A model generated the notes under the pieces. It had not been told where the DNA came from and searched no databases. It saw only the letters and a program-made list of their open reading frames with translations. A stretch of DNA of 64,000 nucleotides from NCBI GenBank assembly GCA_029338735.1, contig JAQYAY010000014.1:26517-90516 (forward strand). Reading direction: 5' to 3'. The stretch's first letter is position 1. Each line of letters starts with the position of its first letter. This document shows positions 35,994-44,673 of the stretch, piece after piece. The stretch comes from Lachnospiraceae bacterium. Its GTDB lineage: Bacteria; Bacillota; Clostridia; Lachnospirales; Lachnospiraceae. The position numbers and the translations under genes were made by a program.

Positions 35994-37508
35994 ATGCCAG
36001 AAGAAGATAAGAAAGACGATATAATCTTATCGATTCGTGGAATGTGCAAATCCTTCGGAAGAAACCGTGTGCTCGACCACATCAATATGGATGTGAAACG
36101 TGGCTCCATAATGGGTCTGATGGGTGAGAACGGAGCAGGCAAGTCAACTATGATGAAGTGTCTGTTTGGTACTTATCAGAAAGACGAAGGGCAGATAATC
36201 CTCGACGGTAAGGAAATCAATTTCTCGGGACCGAAAGAAGCCCTTGAGAACGGAATTGCAATGGTGCATCAGGAGCTGAACCAGTGTCTTGAGAGAAGCG
36301 TCATTGACAATCTTTTCCTCGGAAGATACCCGACCAATTCACTCGGAGTCATAGACGAGGGACGAATGAAAAAGGAAGCTTCGGATCTTTTCCGTAAGCT
36401 GAACATGACAGTGAACCTGACACAGTCAATGAAAAATATGTCAGTATCACAGAGACAGATGGTAGAAATAGCAAAAGCTATTTCATATAATTCCAAGATC
36501 ATCGTGCTCGATGAGCCTACATCATCTCTTACAGTTCCTGAAGTAGAGAAGCTGTTCAAGATGATGAGATCACTCAAAGAGCAGGGAATCTCGATCATCT
36601 ATATTTCACATAAGATGGATGAGGTGTTTGAGATCTGTGACGAGGTATCGGTTCTTCGAGATGGTAGTCTGGTAATGACCAAGAATGTCAGGGACACCAA
36701 CATGAATGAGCTCATAGCAGCCATGGTTGGCCGTTCCCTCGACAACAGATTCCCGCCGGTTGACAATACACCGGGCCATGTGATCCTGAAGGTCCAGCAT
36801 CTGTCGACAAAGTTTGCACCGTATCTCAAAGATATTTCTTTTGATGTAAGGAAAGGTGAGATCTTCGGACTGTACGGACTTGTAGGAGCCGGCAGATCAG
36901 AACTCTTAGAGACTATTTTCGGAGTCAGGACCCGTGCGAGCGGCCGTGTCTACTACAACGGACAGCTGATGAATTTCAACAGCTCGAAGGAAGCAATGGA
37001 TCACGGATTCGCAATGATCACAGAGGAACGTAAGGCCAACGGTCTCTTCCTCAAGGGCGATATCACATTCAATACGACAATTGCCAATCTGAACCATTAC
37101 AAGACAGGACCTGCACTTTCCAATCCAAAGATGACAAAGGCTACATCCAATGAGATAGCAGTCATGCACACCAAGACAATGGGACCTGAAGACATGATCT
37201 CCAATCTGTCAGGTGGTAACCAGCAGAAGGTCATCTTTGGTAAATGGATTGAGAGAGATCCGAAGGTATTCATGATGGACGAGCCTACAAGAGGTATTGA
37301 TGTAGGAGCCAAGTACGAGATATATGAGCTCATCATCAAGATGGCCAAGCAGGGCAAGACGATCATCGTAGTATCATCGGAGATGCCTGAGATCCTCGGA
37401 ATCACTAACAGGATCGGGGTAATGAGCAATGGTCATCTGTCAGGTATCGTGAATACGAAAGAGACGAACCAGGAGGAACTCCTGAGACTCTCTGCGAAGT
37501 ATCTGTAA
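35994..37508 (+). CDS. mglA: sugar ABC transporter ATP-binding protein (two NBDs)
   Basis: A 504-residue tandem ATPase of the CUT2 class (MglA/RbsA). The first domain has Walker A GENGAGKST, signature MSVSQRQ and Walker B IIVLDEPTSSL. The second has a degenerate Walker A (GLVGAGRSELL), signature LSGGNQQKV and FMMDEPTRGIDVGAKYE. This asymmetry is normal for CUT2. It powers the MglC permease encoded 18 bases downstream, importing monosaccharides delivered by the binding protein. Confidence 0.95.
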   Translation: MPEEDKKDDIILSIRGMCKSFGRNRVLDHINMDVKRGSIMGLMGENGAGKSTMMKCLFGTYQKDEGQIILDGKEINFSGPKEALENGIAMVHQELNQCLERSVIDNLFLGRYPTNSLGVIDEGRMKKEASDLFRKLNMTVNLTQSMKNMSVSQRQMVEIAKAISYNSKIIVLDEPTSSLTVPEVEKLFKMMRSLKEQGISIIYISHKMDEVFEICDEVSVLRDGSLVMTKNVRDTNMNELIAAMVGRSLDNRFPPVDNTPGHVILKVQHLSTKFAPYLKDISFDVRKGEIFGLYGLVGAGRSELLETIFGVRTRASGRVYYNGQLMNFNSSKEAMDHGFAMITEERKANGLFLKGDITFNTTIANLNHYKTGPALSNPKMTKATSNEIAVMHTKTMGPEDMISNLSGGNQQKVIFGKWIERDPKVFMMDEPTRGIDVGAKYEIYELIIKMAKQGKTIIVVSSEMPEILGITNRIGVMSNGHLSGIVNTKETNQEELLRLSAKYL

Positions 37509-37526
37509 ATATAAAGGAGAAGAATT

Positions 37527-39179
37527 ATGGCAGACAGCAGAATTTTATCCGCAGAGGAGCAGGAAGCACTTCTCGCGCCGATAGATAAAGAGATTGGCGG
37601 CATACAGGCGGAAATAGACAAACTCAGAGAAAACGGTTCTTTAAAGGTCAGAAGCTATGAGAACCAGATCATCCTTCTGAAAGAGGACAAGACTCTCACA
37701 AAGGGTGAAAGAGATAATGAGATCGTAGCTGCGAAGAAAGAGCTTGAAAAAGCAAAGCAGGTAGAGGCAGCAAATAGAGACAAGGTTGCCGTATATGTGA
37801 AGCAGGCTGAGGATTATCTCAAAGCTCACTATGACAGTGAATATTTCAACAAGGTCAAGGCTTCATGTGATGCAAGGCGTGAGCAGGCCAAGAGAGAGTA
37901 TGATACAGCTCTCGGAAAGCTTGCAAATGAGCATGAGGCAGAGCTGAAGAAGCTTACCGATAAGGATGAAATCAAGGACGAGAATTACGTATACAAGAAC
38001 CGTAAATTCGACCAGAAGATGAGATATGACCAGAAGATGCAGGCTATCAAGGATGACCAGCACGAGGCATATATCTACAGATATCATCTGATCGATCTCC
38101 TCAGGATGTCAAAGTACACCCAGGGCCAGAAGATGGCACAGGGCTGGGAGAACTACAAGTACACCTTCAATACCACCCAGTTCTTTCTGAAGAACGGACT
38201 GTACATCGTAATCATCGCAGTATTCGTATTCCTCGGAATCATCACTCCGGCAGTAAAGGGTTCACCGCTCTTTACCTACAATAACATCCTGAATATTCTC
38301 CAGCAGGCTTCACCACGAATGTTCTATGCACTCGGTGTTGCAGGACTTATCCTCCTGACAGGTACCGACCTTTCAGTTGGACGAATGGTAGGTATGGGTA
38401 TGGTTGCAGCGACGATCATCATGCACCAGGGCATGAATACAGGTACAGTATTCGGACATGCTTTTGATTTCTCAGGTATGCCGGCAGGCGGAAGAGCAGT
38501 ACTTGCACTTCTCGTATGCGTGGTACTCACGACAGTATTCACTACGATAGCAGGCTTCTTCACAGCGAAGTTCAAGATGCATCCGTTCATTTCAACAATG
38601 GCGAACATGCTCATTATCTTCGGTCTCGTAACCTACGCTACAAAGGGTGTATCGTTCGGATCTATCGATCAGAGCATCCCTCAGATGGTAATCCCGAAGA
38701 TCAACGGACGTTTCCCGACGATCATCCTCTGGGCTATCGCAGCAATCATCATTGTATGGTTTATCTGGAACAAGACAACCTTCGGAAAGAACCTCTATGC
38801 AGTAGGTGGAAATCCGGAAGCAGCTGCTGCATCAGGTATCTCAGTATTCGCAGTAACTCTCGGAGCATTCGTCCTGGCAGGTATCCTTTATGGATTCGGT
38901 GACTGGCTCGAGTGTAACAGAATGGTTGGTTCAGGATCAGCAGCCTATGGACAAGGATGGGATATGGACGCTATCGCAGCCTGCGTTGTAGGTGGTGTAT
39001 CATTCACAGGTGGTATCGGAAAGATCTCAGGAGTTGTCGTAGGTGTACTTATCTTCACAGCACTTACATACTCTCTTACAATTCTCGGAGTTGATACAAA
39101 CCTTCAGTTCGTATTCGAAGGAATTATCATTCTCGCAGCCGTAACTCTTGACTGCCTGAAGTACATCCGCAAGAAGTAA
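37527..39179 (+). CDS. mglC: galactoside ABC permease MglC with large N-terminal coiled-coil extension
   Basis: Residues from about 220 onward form an ordinary CUT2 permease: eight to ten helices, GLILLTGTDLSVGRMVGMG, GRAVLALL, GNPEAAAASGI and GGVSFTGGIGKISGVVVGVL as conserved blocks. Preceding this are about 215 highly charged residues with long Glu/Lys/Ala heptad-like runs (for example AAKKELEKAKQVEAANRDKV), absent from the 336-residue E. coli MglC. With the first membrane helix inside-out rule, the extension should be cytoplasmic. The start ATG 37527 has AAAGGAG upstream and no internal start with a good site lies at the domain boundary, so the fusion looks genuine. Confidence 0.92.
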   Translation: MADSRILSAEEQEALLAPIDKEIGGIQAEIDKLRENGSLKVRSYENQIILLKEDKTLTKGERDNEIVAAKKELEKAKQVEAANRDKVAVYVKQAEDYLKAHYDSEYFNKVKASCDARREQAKREYDTALGKLANEHEAELKKLTDKDEIKDENYVYKNRKFDQKMRYDQKMQAIKDDQHEAYIYRYHLIDLLRMSKYTQGQKMAQGWENYKYTFNTTQFFLKNGLYIVIIAVFVFLGIITPAVKGSPLFTYNNILNILQQASPRMFYALGVAGLILLTGTDLSVGRMVGMGMVAATIIMHQGMNTGTVFGHAFDFSGMPAGGRAVLALLVCVVLTTVFTTIAGFFTAKFKMHPFISTMANMLIIFGLVTYATKGVSFGSIDQSIPQMVIPKINGRFPTIILWAIAAIIIVWFIWNKTTFGKNLYAVGGNPEAAAASGISVFAVTLGAFVLAGILYGFGDWLECNRMVGSGSAAYGQGWDMDAIAACVVGGVSFTGGIGKISGVVVGVLIFTALTYSLTILGVDTNLQFVFEGIIILAAVTLDCLKYIRKK

Positions 39180-39208
39180 TCTATAGTATATTGATAACGT
39201 TTCTTCAG

Positions 39209-39248
39209 GAGACAGGCTCATCTGATGGGCCTGTCTCTCTGTCTTTTT
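39209..39248 (+). terminator. terminator after mglBAC
   Basis: GAGACAGGC (39209-39217) pairs with GCCTGTCTC (39229-39237), with CAT/ATG inside the loop, followed after a short gap by TTTTT (39244-39248). The promoter of the response-regulator gene follows immediately. Confidence 0.75.
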
Positions 39249-39259
39249 GTCCTGATTTT

Positions 39260-39268
39260 TGATATAAT
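39260..39268 (+). promoter_or_regulatory. extended -10 promoter of the response-regulator gene, probably leaderless
   Basis: TGATATAAT (39260-39268) is an extended -10 element with no good -35. The ATG lies exactly seven bases further on and no ribosome-binding site precedes it, so transcription probably starts at or one base before the start codon. Confidence 0.5.
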
Positions 39269-39275
39269 TTTCTCT

Positions 39276-40868
39276 ATGGAAAAATATACGGTACTTCTGG
39301 TGGATGACGAGCCGGAAGTCATTCAGATAATGCAGAAAAAAATTGACTGGGAGGGCCTTGGCTTCACCGTTGACGGTTATGCTGAGAATGGTGTGCAGGC
39401 TCTCGAGATGATAAATGCCAATCCTCCTGATGTGGTGATGACAGATATCAAAATGCCATACATGGATGGAATGGAGCTGTCAGCGCATATCAGGGAACAG
39501 TATCCTGAGATGAGGATAGTCCTGTTCACAGGATTCGATGAATTCGAATATGCGAGGCAGGCAATTCATCTGAATATCACAGAATATATTTTAAAGCCTG
39601 TCAATGCATCAGAACTCACAGAGACGCTCCAGAAGATAAAAGAAGACCTCGACAAGGAGCGCAAGGACCAGCAGAATATAGATTCCCTGATGAAGTATTA
39701 TGAGGAGTCCCTGCCAGCGATGAAGTCGAGATTTGCGACGCTTCTCATCGAGAATCAGGTGCCATCTGATCAGATTGAGAGCATGGCAGCTGAGTACAGA
39801 TTCAGTCTCAAGGAGCCATATGTCTGTGTGGTTATTTTTCATGTGTCGAGGACACATGCGCCGGAAGGAACTGACTATCAGGTGCTGCGTATGGCGGTAT
39901 GGAGATATGTATATGACAGGCTCAAAAATAAATGGAATTTACTGTTCTTCTCATATCAGCATGACAATGTGATGATAGTCCAAATGCATGAGGCTGAAGA
40001 TGCCACGAAGCTGACAGATGACTGTTCAATAGTTGCAAGAAATGCAGGTCATGTGACTGGCTCTGTTGTGACAGCTGGAATAGGTCATGTGACAGATGGG
40101 ATGGAAGGTCTCAGGGCCTCATGGCTCGGCGCCAGAGAGGCGCTTTCGTACAGAGTCCTGTACGGTACAGGCAGAGCCATCAATATCAGTGAGATCACCC
40201 CTGGTGGGAACGATTCATATGAGATCGGCGGGACTGAGAGTGTCCACGCGATCCTACAGCAGATCAGAATGGGTGATGAGAAGTCGCTTAATGATTCGAT
40301 TGACGATTTCTTTGCGGGAGTTACCGAACACGCTACATCTGTCACACAGTACAGGGTAGAACTCTCAGGACTTGTGAGCAGTCTGATCACTTTTGCAGGG
40401 AACAATCAGGTGACGGTAAATAGTGACAATGATCCGTATCAGAATATCACTGAAATGGACCGTGCTTCATTTGCAGAGTGGCTGAAAAATGTCTGTCTCG
40501 ACATGCAGTCGCAGATATCTGCAACGAGGGTATCATCAGGCGTCTCCTATGTAGACAAGGCGAAGAACTATGTCCTGAACAATTATCAGAATCCGGCACT
40601 GTCGATAGGTGATGTATGCAGTGAGCTCGGAGTGTCTGAATCATATTTTTCAGGAGTATTCAAGAAGACAACCGGCGAGTCATTCGTATCGTATCTGACA
40701 GAATTCAGAATGGAGACAGCTGCCCGACTGCTCCTCGAGACTTCAGACAAGAGCTATATGATAGGCAAGGCTGTTGGATTCGAAGATGCCAATTATTTCA
40801 GCTATGTATTCAAGAAGCAGTACGGCATGTCACCTACGAGATACCGTAAGAGAGAAGAAGTCAAGTGA
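39276..40868 (+). CDS. YesN/AraC-type response regulator
   Basis: A 530-residue regulator. The receiver domain begins at once (TVLLVDDEPEV) with phospho-acceptor Asp57 in MTDIKMP and Lys in YILKPVN. A central region of unknown fold (about 130-400) follows, then a C-terminal AraC DNA-binding domain with two helix-turn-helix units (SIGDVCSELGVSESYFSGVFKKTTGESF...MIGKAVGFEDANYFSYVFKKQYGMSPTRYR). Its stop overlaps the start of the kinase gene. By analogy with YesM/YesN-type systems it should activate the adjacent sugar transporter. The start at 39276 rather than upstream alternatives is chosen because the receiver begins there. Confidence 0.92.
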   Translation: MEKYTVLLVDDEPEVIQIMQKKIDWEGLGFTVDGYAENGVQALEMINANPPDVVMTDIKMPYMDGMELSAHIREQYPEMRIVLFTGFDEFEYARQAIHLNITEYILKPVNASELTETLQKIKEDLDKERKDQQNIDSLMKYYEESLPAMKSRFATLLIENQVPSDQIESMAAEYRFSLKEPYVCVVIFHVSRTHAPEGTDYQVLRMAVWRYVYDRLKNKWNLLFFSYQHDNVMIVQMHEAEDATKLTDDCSIVARNAGHVTGSVVTAGIGHVTDGMEGLRASWLGAREALSYRVLYGTGRAINISEITPGGNDSYEIGGTESVHAILQQIRMGDEKSLNDSIDDFFAGVTEHATSVTQYRVELSGLVSSLITFAGNNQVTVNSDNDPYQNITEMDRASFAEWLKNVCLDMQSQISATRVSSGVSYVDKAKNYVLNNYQNPALSIGDVCSELGVSESYFSGVFKKTTGESFVSYLTEFRMETAARLLLETSDKSYMIGKAVGFEDANYFSYVFKKQYGMSPTRYRKREEVK

Positions 40869-42697
40869 AGAAGATCCGCGACAGTTTTTACAGGATAAAA
40901 AATCATTTCCGGTTTGACGGTATCCAGTCGATCATGATGTTTACTTTTGCAGGGCTCTCTGTAATCGTAGTTCTGATACTGGCAATAGTTTTCGTGCTTG
41001 GATTCCGTGATTCATCGCAGAATGAATACATCAGCAATTCACAGGTCATTGTCGACGAGACCGGGCGAAGTCTGGAAAGTTTCCTTGTGAATATGCGTCA
41101 TGTATCTGATACTGTCGCATACAATATCCTGTCTGAAAATGATATCTCAGAACCGGGTCTCGATCATGAGATCAATCTCCTGTATGAAGCCAATCAGAGC
41201 ACCATCAGGAGCATTGCGCTGTACAATAATTACGGTTCACTGCTGATGGCTGAGCCTCTGGCCAATCAGAAAGAGGATCCGAATGTCACGAGACAGGAGT
41301 GGTTTACCGGTGCAATGGAGGAGATGGAGAATCTGTATTTTTCCACTCCGCATGTGCAGAATCTGTTTCAGGATGAGGCGCAGAAATATCACTGGGTCAT
41401 ATCTATGTCCCGAATGGTGGAGCTCACTTCCGGCAATTCACAGGGGACCGGAGTACTGCTTGTAGACATGAACTATTCTGATGTCGAGAGGACAATGGAA
41501 CAGATCAATGATAATGACAACGGTCAGTACTACTATCTGTGTGACGACCAGGGCAATCTGATCTTTCATCCGTATCAGACCGGACTCGAGCTGAACGGTG
41601 AGACGGAGCCTACGATCCGCACGGCTGTCTCACAGAGCGACGGTGTACATACTGCATTCGTGCGCGGGCAGACCATGCATGTGGTTGTGAGAACAATTGC
41701 ATACACCGGCTGGAAGATCGTGGCAGTGATTCCGGAAAGCACGATAATGAGAAGTACAGGCGCCAATATCTGGATGATCCTGTTTTTCATCACTGTTGTG
41801 CTGATACTTGCGCTCATAGTGAACCGTTTCGCATCGATCAGGATTTCGCGTCCTATCCTCGAGCTCAATGAATCGGTAAAGAATCTCGAAGCATCCGACA
41901 TGGATTCCGGATCAGAAATATATATAGGCGGCCCTTCGGAGATCAGGCATCTGGGATCTACGATACAGCATTCGTATGAAGAGATTCAGCGGCTGATGGA
42001 AGAGGTCGTGCGTGAGGAGCGGCAGCGAAGGAAAAATGAGATGGATGCCCTGCAGAGCCAGATCAATCCGCACTTCCTGTACAATACCCTTGATTCGATC
42101 ACCTGGATGATAGAGGGCGGCAGGGATGAGGATGCAACATATATGATCACACAGCTCGCGAAGCTGCTGCGTATATCTCTGTCCAAGGGCAGGACGATCA
42201 TCCCGGTGAGTGATGAGCTGAAGCATGCGAAGAGTTATATGAACATCCAGAAGTACAGATACAAGGACAGCTTCACGGTGACATATGATGTGCCTGAAGA
42301 ATACGAGAATTACTGTACTGTAAAGCTTGTGATACAGCCGATCCTCGAAAATGCCATCTACTATGGCATGGAAGGCATGGTCGATGATGACGGCGAGATC
42401 GTGGTAAAGGCTGAGAAGAAAGATAATGATCTGTATATCTCAGTGACTGACAATGGTATGGGAATGGATCAGGAGACGCTCGACAGCCTGCTGACCGATG
42501 AGAATCGTGTCCACAAGCATGGCTCAGGAGTAGGCCTTCTGAACGTGCACAACAGGATACGGCTCATGTTCGGCGAACAGTACGGTCTCATCATTGAGAG
42601 CGAGCCAGATGAGGGTACCTGTGTCACTATCCATATTCCGGCTATTGAGTACAATGAAGAAAACAGAAAAGAACTGGAAAGCGGGCGAATAGTATGA
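40865..42697 (+). CDS. YesM/LytS-type sensor histidine kinase
   Basis: A 610-residue membrane kinase. Membrane helices are at about residues 24-46 and 300-322, bracketing a periplasmic Cache-like domain of some 250 residues. A HAMP segment follows (SIRISRPILELNESVKNLE), then the LytS-type phosphorylation motif INPHFLYNTLDSI with His403, and an HATPase domain with QPILENAIYYG, TDNGMGM and GSGVGLLNV. GTG start at 40865 overlaps the regulator's stop. Two binding-protein genes directly downstream suggest that a sugar-binding protein, rather than a bare Cache domain, supplies the signal. Confidence 0.92.
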   Translation: MKKIRDSFYRIKNHFRFDGIQSIMMFTFAGLSVIVVLILAIVFVLGFRDSSQNEYISNSQVIVDETGRSLESFLVNMRHVSDTVAYNILSENDISEPGLDHEINLLYEANQSTIRSIALYNNYGSLLMAEPLANQKEDPNVTRQEWFTGAMEEMENLYFSTPHVQNLFQDEAQKYHWVISMSRMVELTSGNSQGTGVLLVDMNYSDVERTMEQINDNDNGQYYYLCDDQGNLIFHPYQTGLELNGETEPTIRTAVSQSDGVHTAFVRGQTMHVVVRTIAYTGWKIVAVIPESTIMRSTGANIWMILFFITVVLILALIVNRFASIRISRPILELNESVKNLEASDMDSGSEIYIGGPSEIRHLGSTIQHSYEEIQRLMEEVVREERQRRKNEMDALQSQINPHFLYNTLDSITWMIEGGRDEDATYMITQLAKLLRISLSKGRTIIPVSDELKHAKSYMNIQKYRYKDSFTVTYDVPEEYENYCTVKLVIQPILENAIYYGMEGMVDDDGEIVVKAEKKDNDLYISVTDNGMGMDQETLDSLLTDENRVHKHGSGVGLLNVHNRIRLMFGEQYGLIIESEPDEGTCVTIHIPAIEYNEENRKELESGRIV

Positions 42698-43623
42698 AGA
42701 AGAATCAGAAGACATTTGTCATTATCATACTTCTGCTGGCCGCCTTTGCGATTCTGTGTATAGTGATGATGGTGCGCAGCCGGAGTGTTCCTGAGAAAAA
42801 AGAAATTGCCGTCATTGTAGAGGATTCAGAGAATGATATCTGGTCGATGCTGAAGGAAGGTACACAGGAGGCTGCAAAAGAGAAAAATGTCGATATCAGG
42901 TTTGTGACGACAGGAACCTTTGAAAATGCTGCAGATGAGATTGATGCAGTGGATGATGCGGTCAGAGATGGCTGTGACGGACTGCTGATATATCCAGTCA
43001 ATGAGAGGGTCGTGCAGCAGTTGAAAAAGAGAAACTACCATATTCCGGTTCTTCTGATGATCACCGATTCTTGTTATGATGTCAGAAGCATTAACTGTGA
43101 TCCGGTGGATACTGGAAGGAATCTGGCTCAGATGATCATAGACAACAGCGGGAGCAACCGCACGATCGGTATCATTACAGACAGGCGCTACAGTCGGATT
43201 GCCAGACAGGTGAAAGCAGAAATAGACAAGGTACTCAAGCCGGAGGGATACCGGGAGAGCTTTATCGTAAATAAAGCTGATGAGGACTATATTCGTAATC
43301 ACAGGACCGATGTGCTGCTCTGTCTCGACGAAGAAGCGATAACAACTGCTTCATCTCTGGTGAGTGAGAACAAGATACCGGGTACGATAGTATATGGCTG
43401 CGGTTTTTCACCGAAGGATATATATCAGCTTGATATGGAAAATATAAAGGGCCTTGCATATCTTGATATATTCAAGGTCGGCTATTATGGTGTCAGTGAA
43501 ATTGCTGACAGAGTACATGGCAATCTGTCACAGCCGCGCAGCAGAACGGTAAAGAACCGGATTCTGGGCAAGGACGATATTTTCAATGAGAAGAATATGC
43601 TGTATACCTTTGGATATAAGTGA
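42694..43623 (+). CDS. membrane-anchored periplasmic-binding-type protein, probable accessory sensor
   Basis: A 309-residue type I periplasmic-binding fold protein with an N-terminal membrane helix (about residues 8-26) and no proper lipobox, so it is probably a tethered protein. Fold markers include IAVIVEDSENDIWSMLKEG, GCDGLLIYPVN, INCDPVDTGRNLAQMI, and TIGIITDRRYSR. The sugar-pocket residues of MglB are mostly not preserved, so the ligand is unclear. It overlaps the kinase gene by four bases, indicating coupled synthesis and a likely physical partnership with the kinase. Confidence 0.82.
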   Translation: MKKNQKTFVIIILLLAAFAILCIVMMVRSRSVPEKKEIAVIVEDSENDIWSMLKEGTQEAAKEKNVDIRFVTTGTFENAADEIDAVDDAVRDGCDGLLIYPVNERVVQQLKKRNYHIPVLLMITDSCYDVRSINCDPVDTGRNLAQMIIDNSGSNRTIGIITDRRYSRIARQVKAEIDKVLKPEGYRESFIVNKADEDYIRNHRTDVLLCLDEEAITTASSLVSENKIPGTIVYGCGFSPKDIYQLDMENIKGLAYLDIFKVGYYGVSEIADRVHGNLSQPRSRTVKNRILGKDDIFNEKNMLYTFGYK

Positions 43624-43635
43624 TAAGGAGCGTTG

Positions 43636-44673
43636 ATGAAAAAAATAATTGCCATACTCAGCTTCATAGTGCTGTGTATATCAATGAGTTCGTGCGGTAC
43701 TCCTGTGCAGCAGACGAATAACAGAATAAAGATCGGCGTTCTCGTATATGATGAGGGTGACACGTTCCTGAAGGGAATCATCAATGAGATGATTGCCGAT
43801 GCGAAAAATAGGAGCAAGGGCGATGTCGATGTCACAATCACTGTTGGCGATGCATCAGGAGATCAGAATACTCAGAATGACCAGATGGAGGATATGATCG
43901 CAAACGGATGCAATGTGCTGGCAATAAATCTGGTAGACAGGACAGATCCGACATCTATCATCAATCTGGCCAAGAAGAATAATGTCCCGATCGTATTTTT
44001 CAACAGAGAGCTCGTGAAGCACGATCTGGAGAGATGGAATCAGCTGTACTATGTGGGAGCTCCGGCTATCAGGAGCGGCATGATGCAGGGAGAGGAGATC
44101 GCTGATTATGTGAGATCTCATCCTGAGGCTGATAAGAACGGCGATGGAAAGATACAGTATGTCCTGCTCAAGGGAGAGCAGAACCATCAGGATACGATCA
44201 TCAGAAGTGAGAAGGCGGTTTCGACTGCCATCAACTATGGAGTGAGGCTGGACAAGCTTGCCGGTGAAGTGGCCAACTGGAGCCGCGCGCAGGCGCAGAA
44301 CAGGATGCAGCAGATGATCAATGAGTACGGAGACCGGATAGAGCTAGTCATCTGCAATAATGATGATATGGCACTCGGTGTCATAGATGATTACAGGAAG
44401 ATGCAGATACCGGTAAAGGACTACCCGGCTATCTTCGGAATCGACGGAACGGAAGAAGCAGTAAAGGACCTGAAAGAGGGAACCCTCAAGGGTACTGTGT
44501 ATAATGATGCTGCAGCCCAGGCTGACAAGATCATGCAGTTAGCTGTTGCTCTGGCTCAGGATGAGGATGTGAGCAATGTCGTTCACAGCAATTCAAAGAG
44601 CTTTTATATCGATTACCAGAAACTGACCAGATCGAATGTCGAAGAATTCGAGCAGGAGCATGAAAATAAGTGA
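43636..44673 (+). CDS. galactose/glucose-binding lipoprotein of normal topology, sensor-linked
   Basis: A 345-residue lipoprotein (lipobox SMSSC) that follows E. coli MglB in the ordinary order: IGVLVYDEGDTF, VLAINLVD, VPIVFFNRE, YYVGAPAIRSGMMQGEEIA, the Ca2+ loop DKNGDGKIQ, NHQDTIIR, NWSRAQ, CNNDDMALG, FGIDGTEEA and TVYNDAA. The residues expected to hold glucose or galactose (Asp, Phe, Asn, His-Asp-Arg, Trp, Asn-Asp, Asp, Asn) are all in place. AAGGAG favours ATG 43636 over TTG 43633. Position after a kinase and a second binding-type protein suggests a sensory rather than transport role. Confidence 0.9.
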   Translation: MKKIIAILSFIVLCISMSSCGTPVQQTNNRIKIGVLVYDEGDTFLKGIINEMIADAKNRSKGDVDVTITVGDASGDQNTQNDQMEDMIANGCNVLAINLVDRTDPTSIINLAKKNNVPIVFFNRELVKHDLERWNQLYYVGAPAIRSGMMQGEEIADYVRSHPEADKNGDGKIQYVLLKGEQNHQDTIIRSEKAVSTAINYGVRLDKLAGEVANWSRAQAQNRMQQMINEYGDRIELVICNNDDMALGVIDDYRKMQIPVKDYPAIFGIDGTEEAVKDLKEGTLKGTVYNDAAAQADKIMQLAVALAQDEDVSNVVHSNSKSFYIDYQKLTRSNVEEFEQEHENK

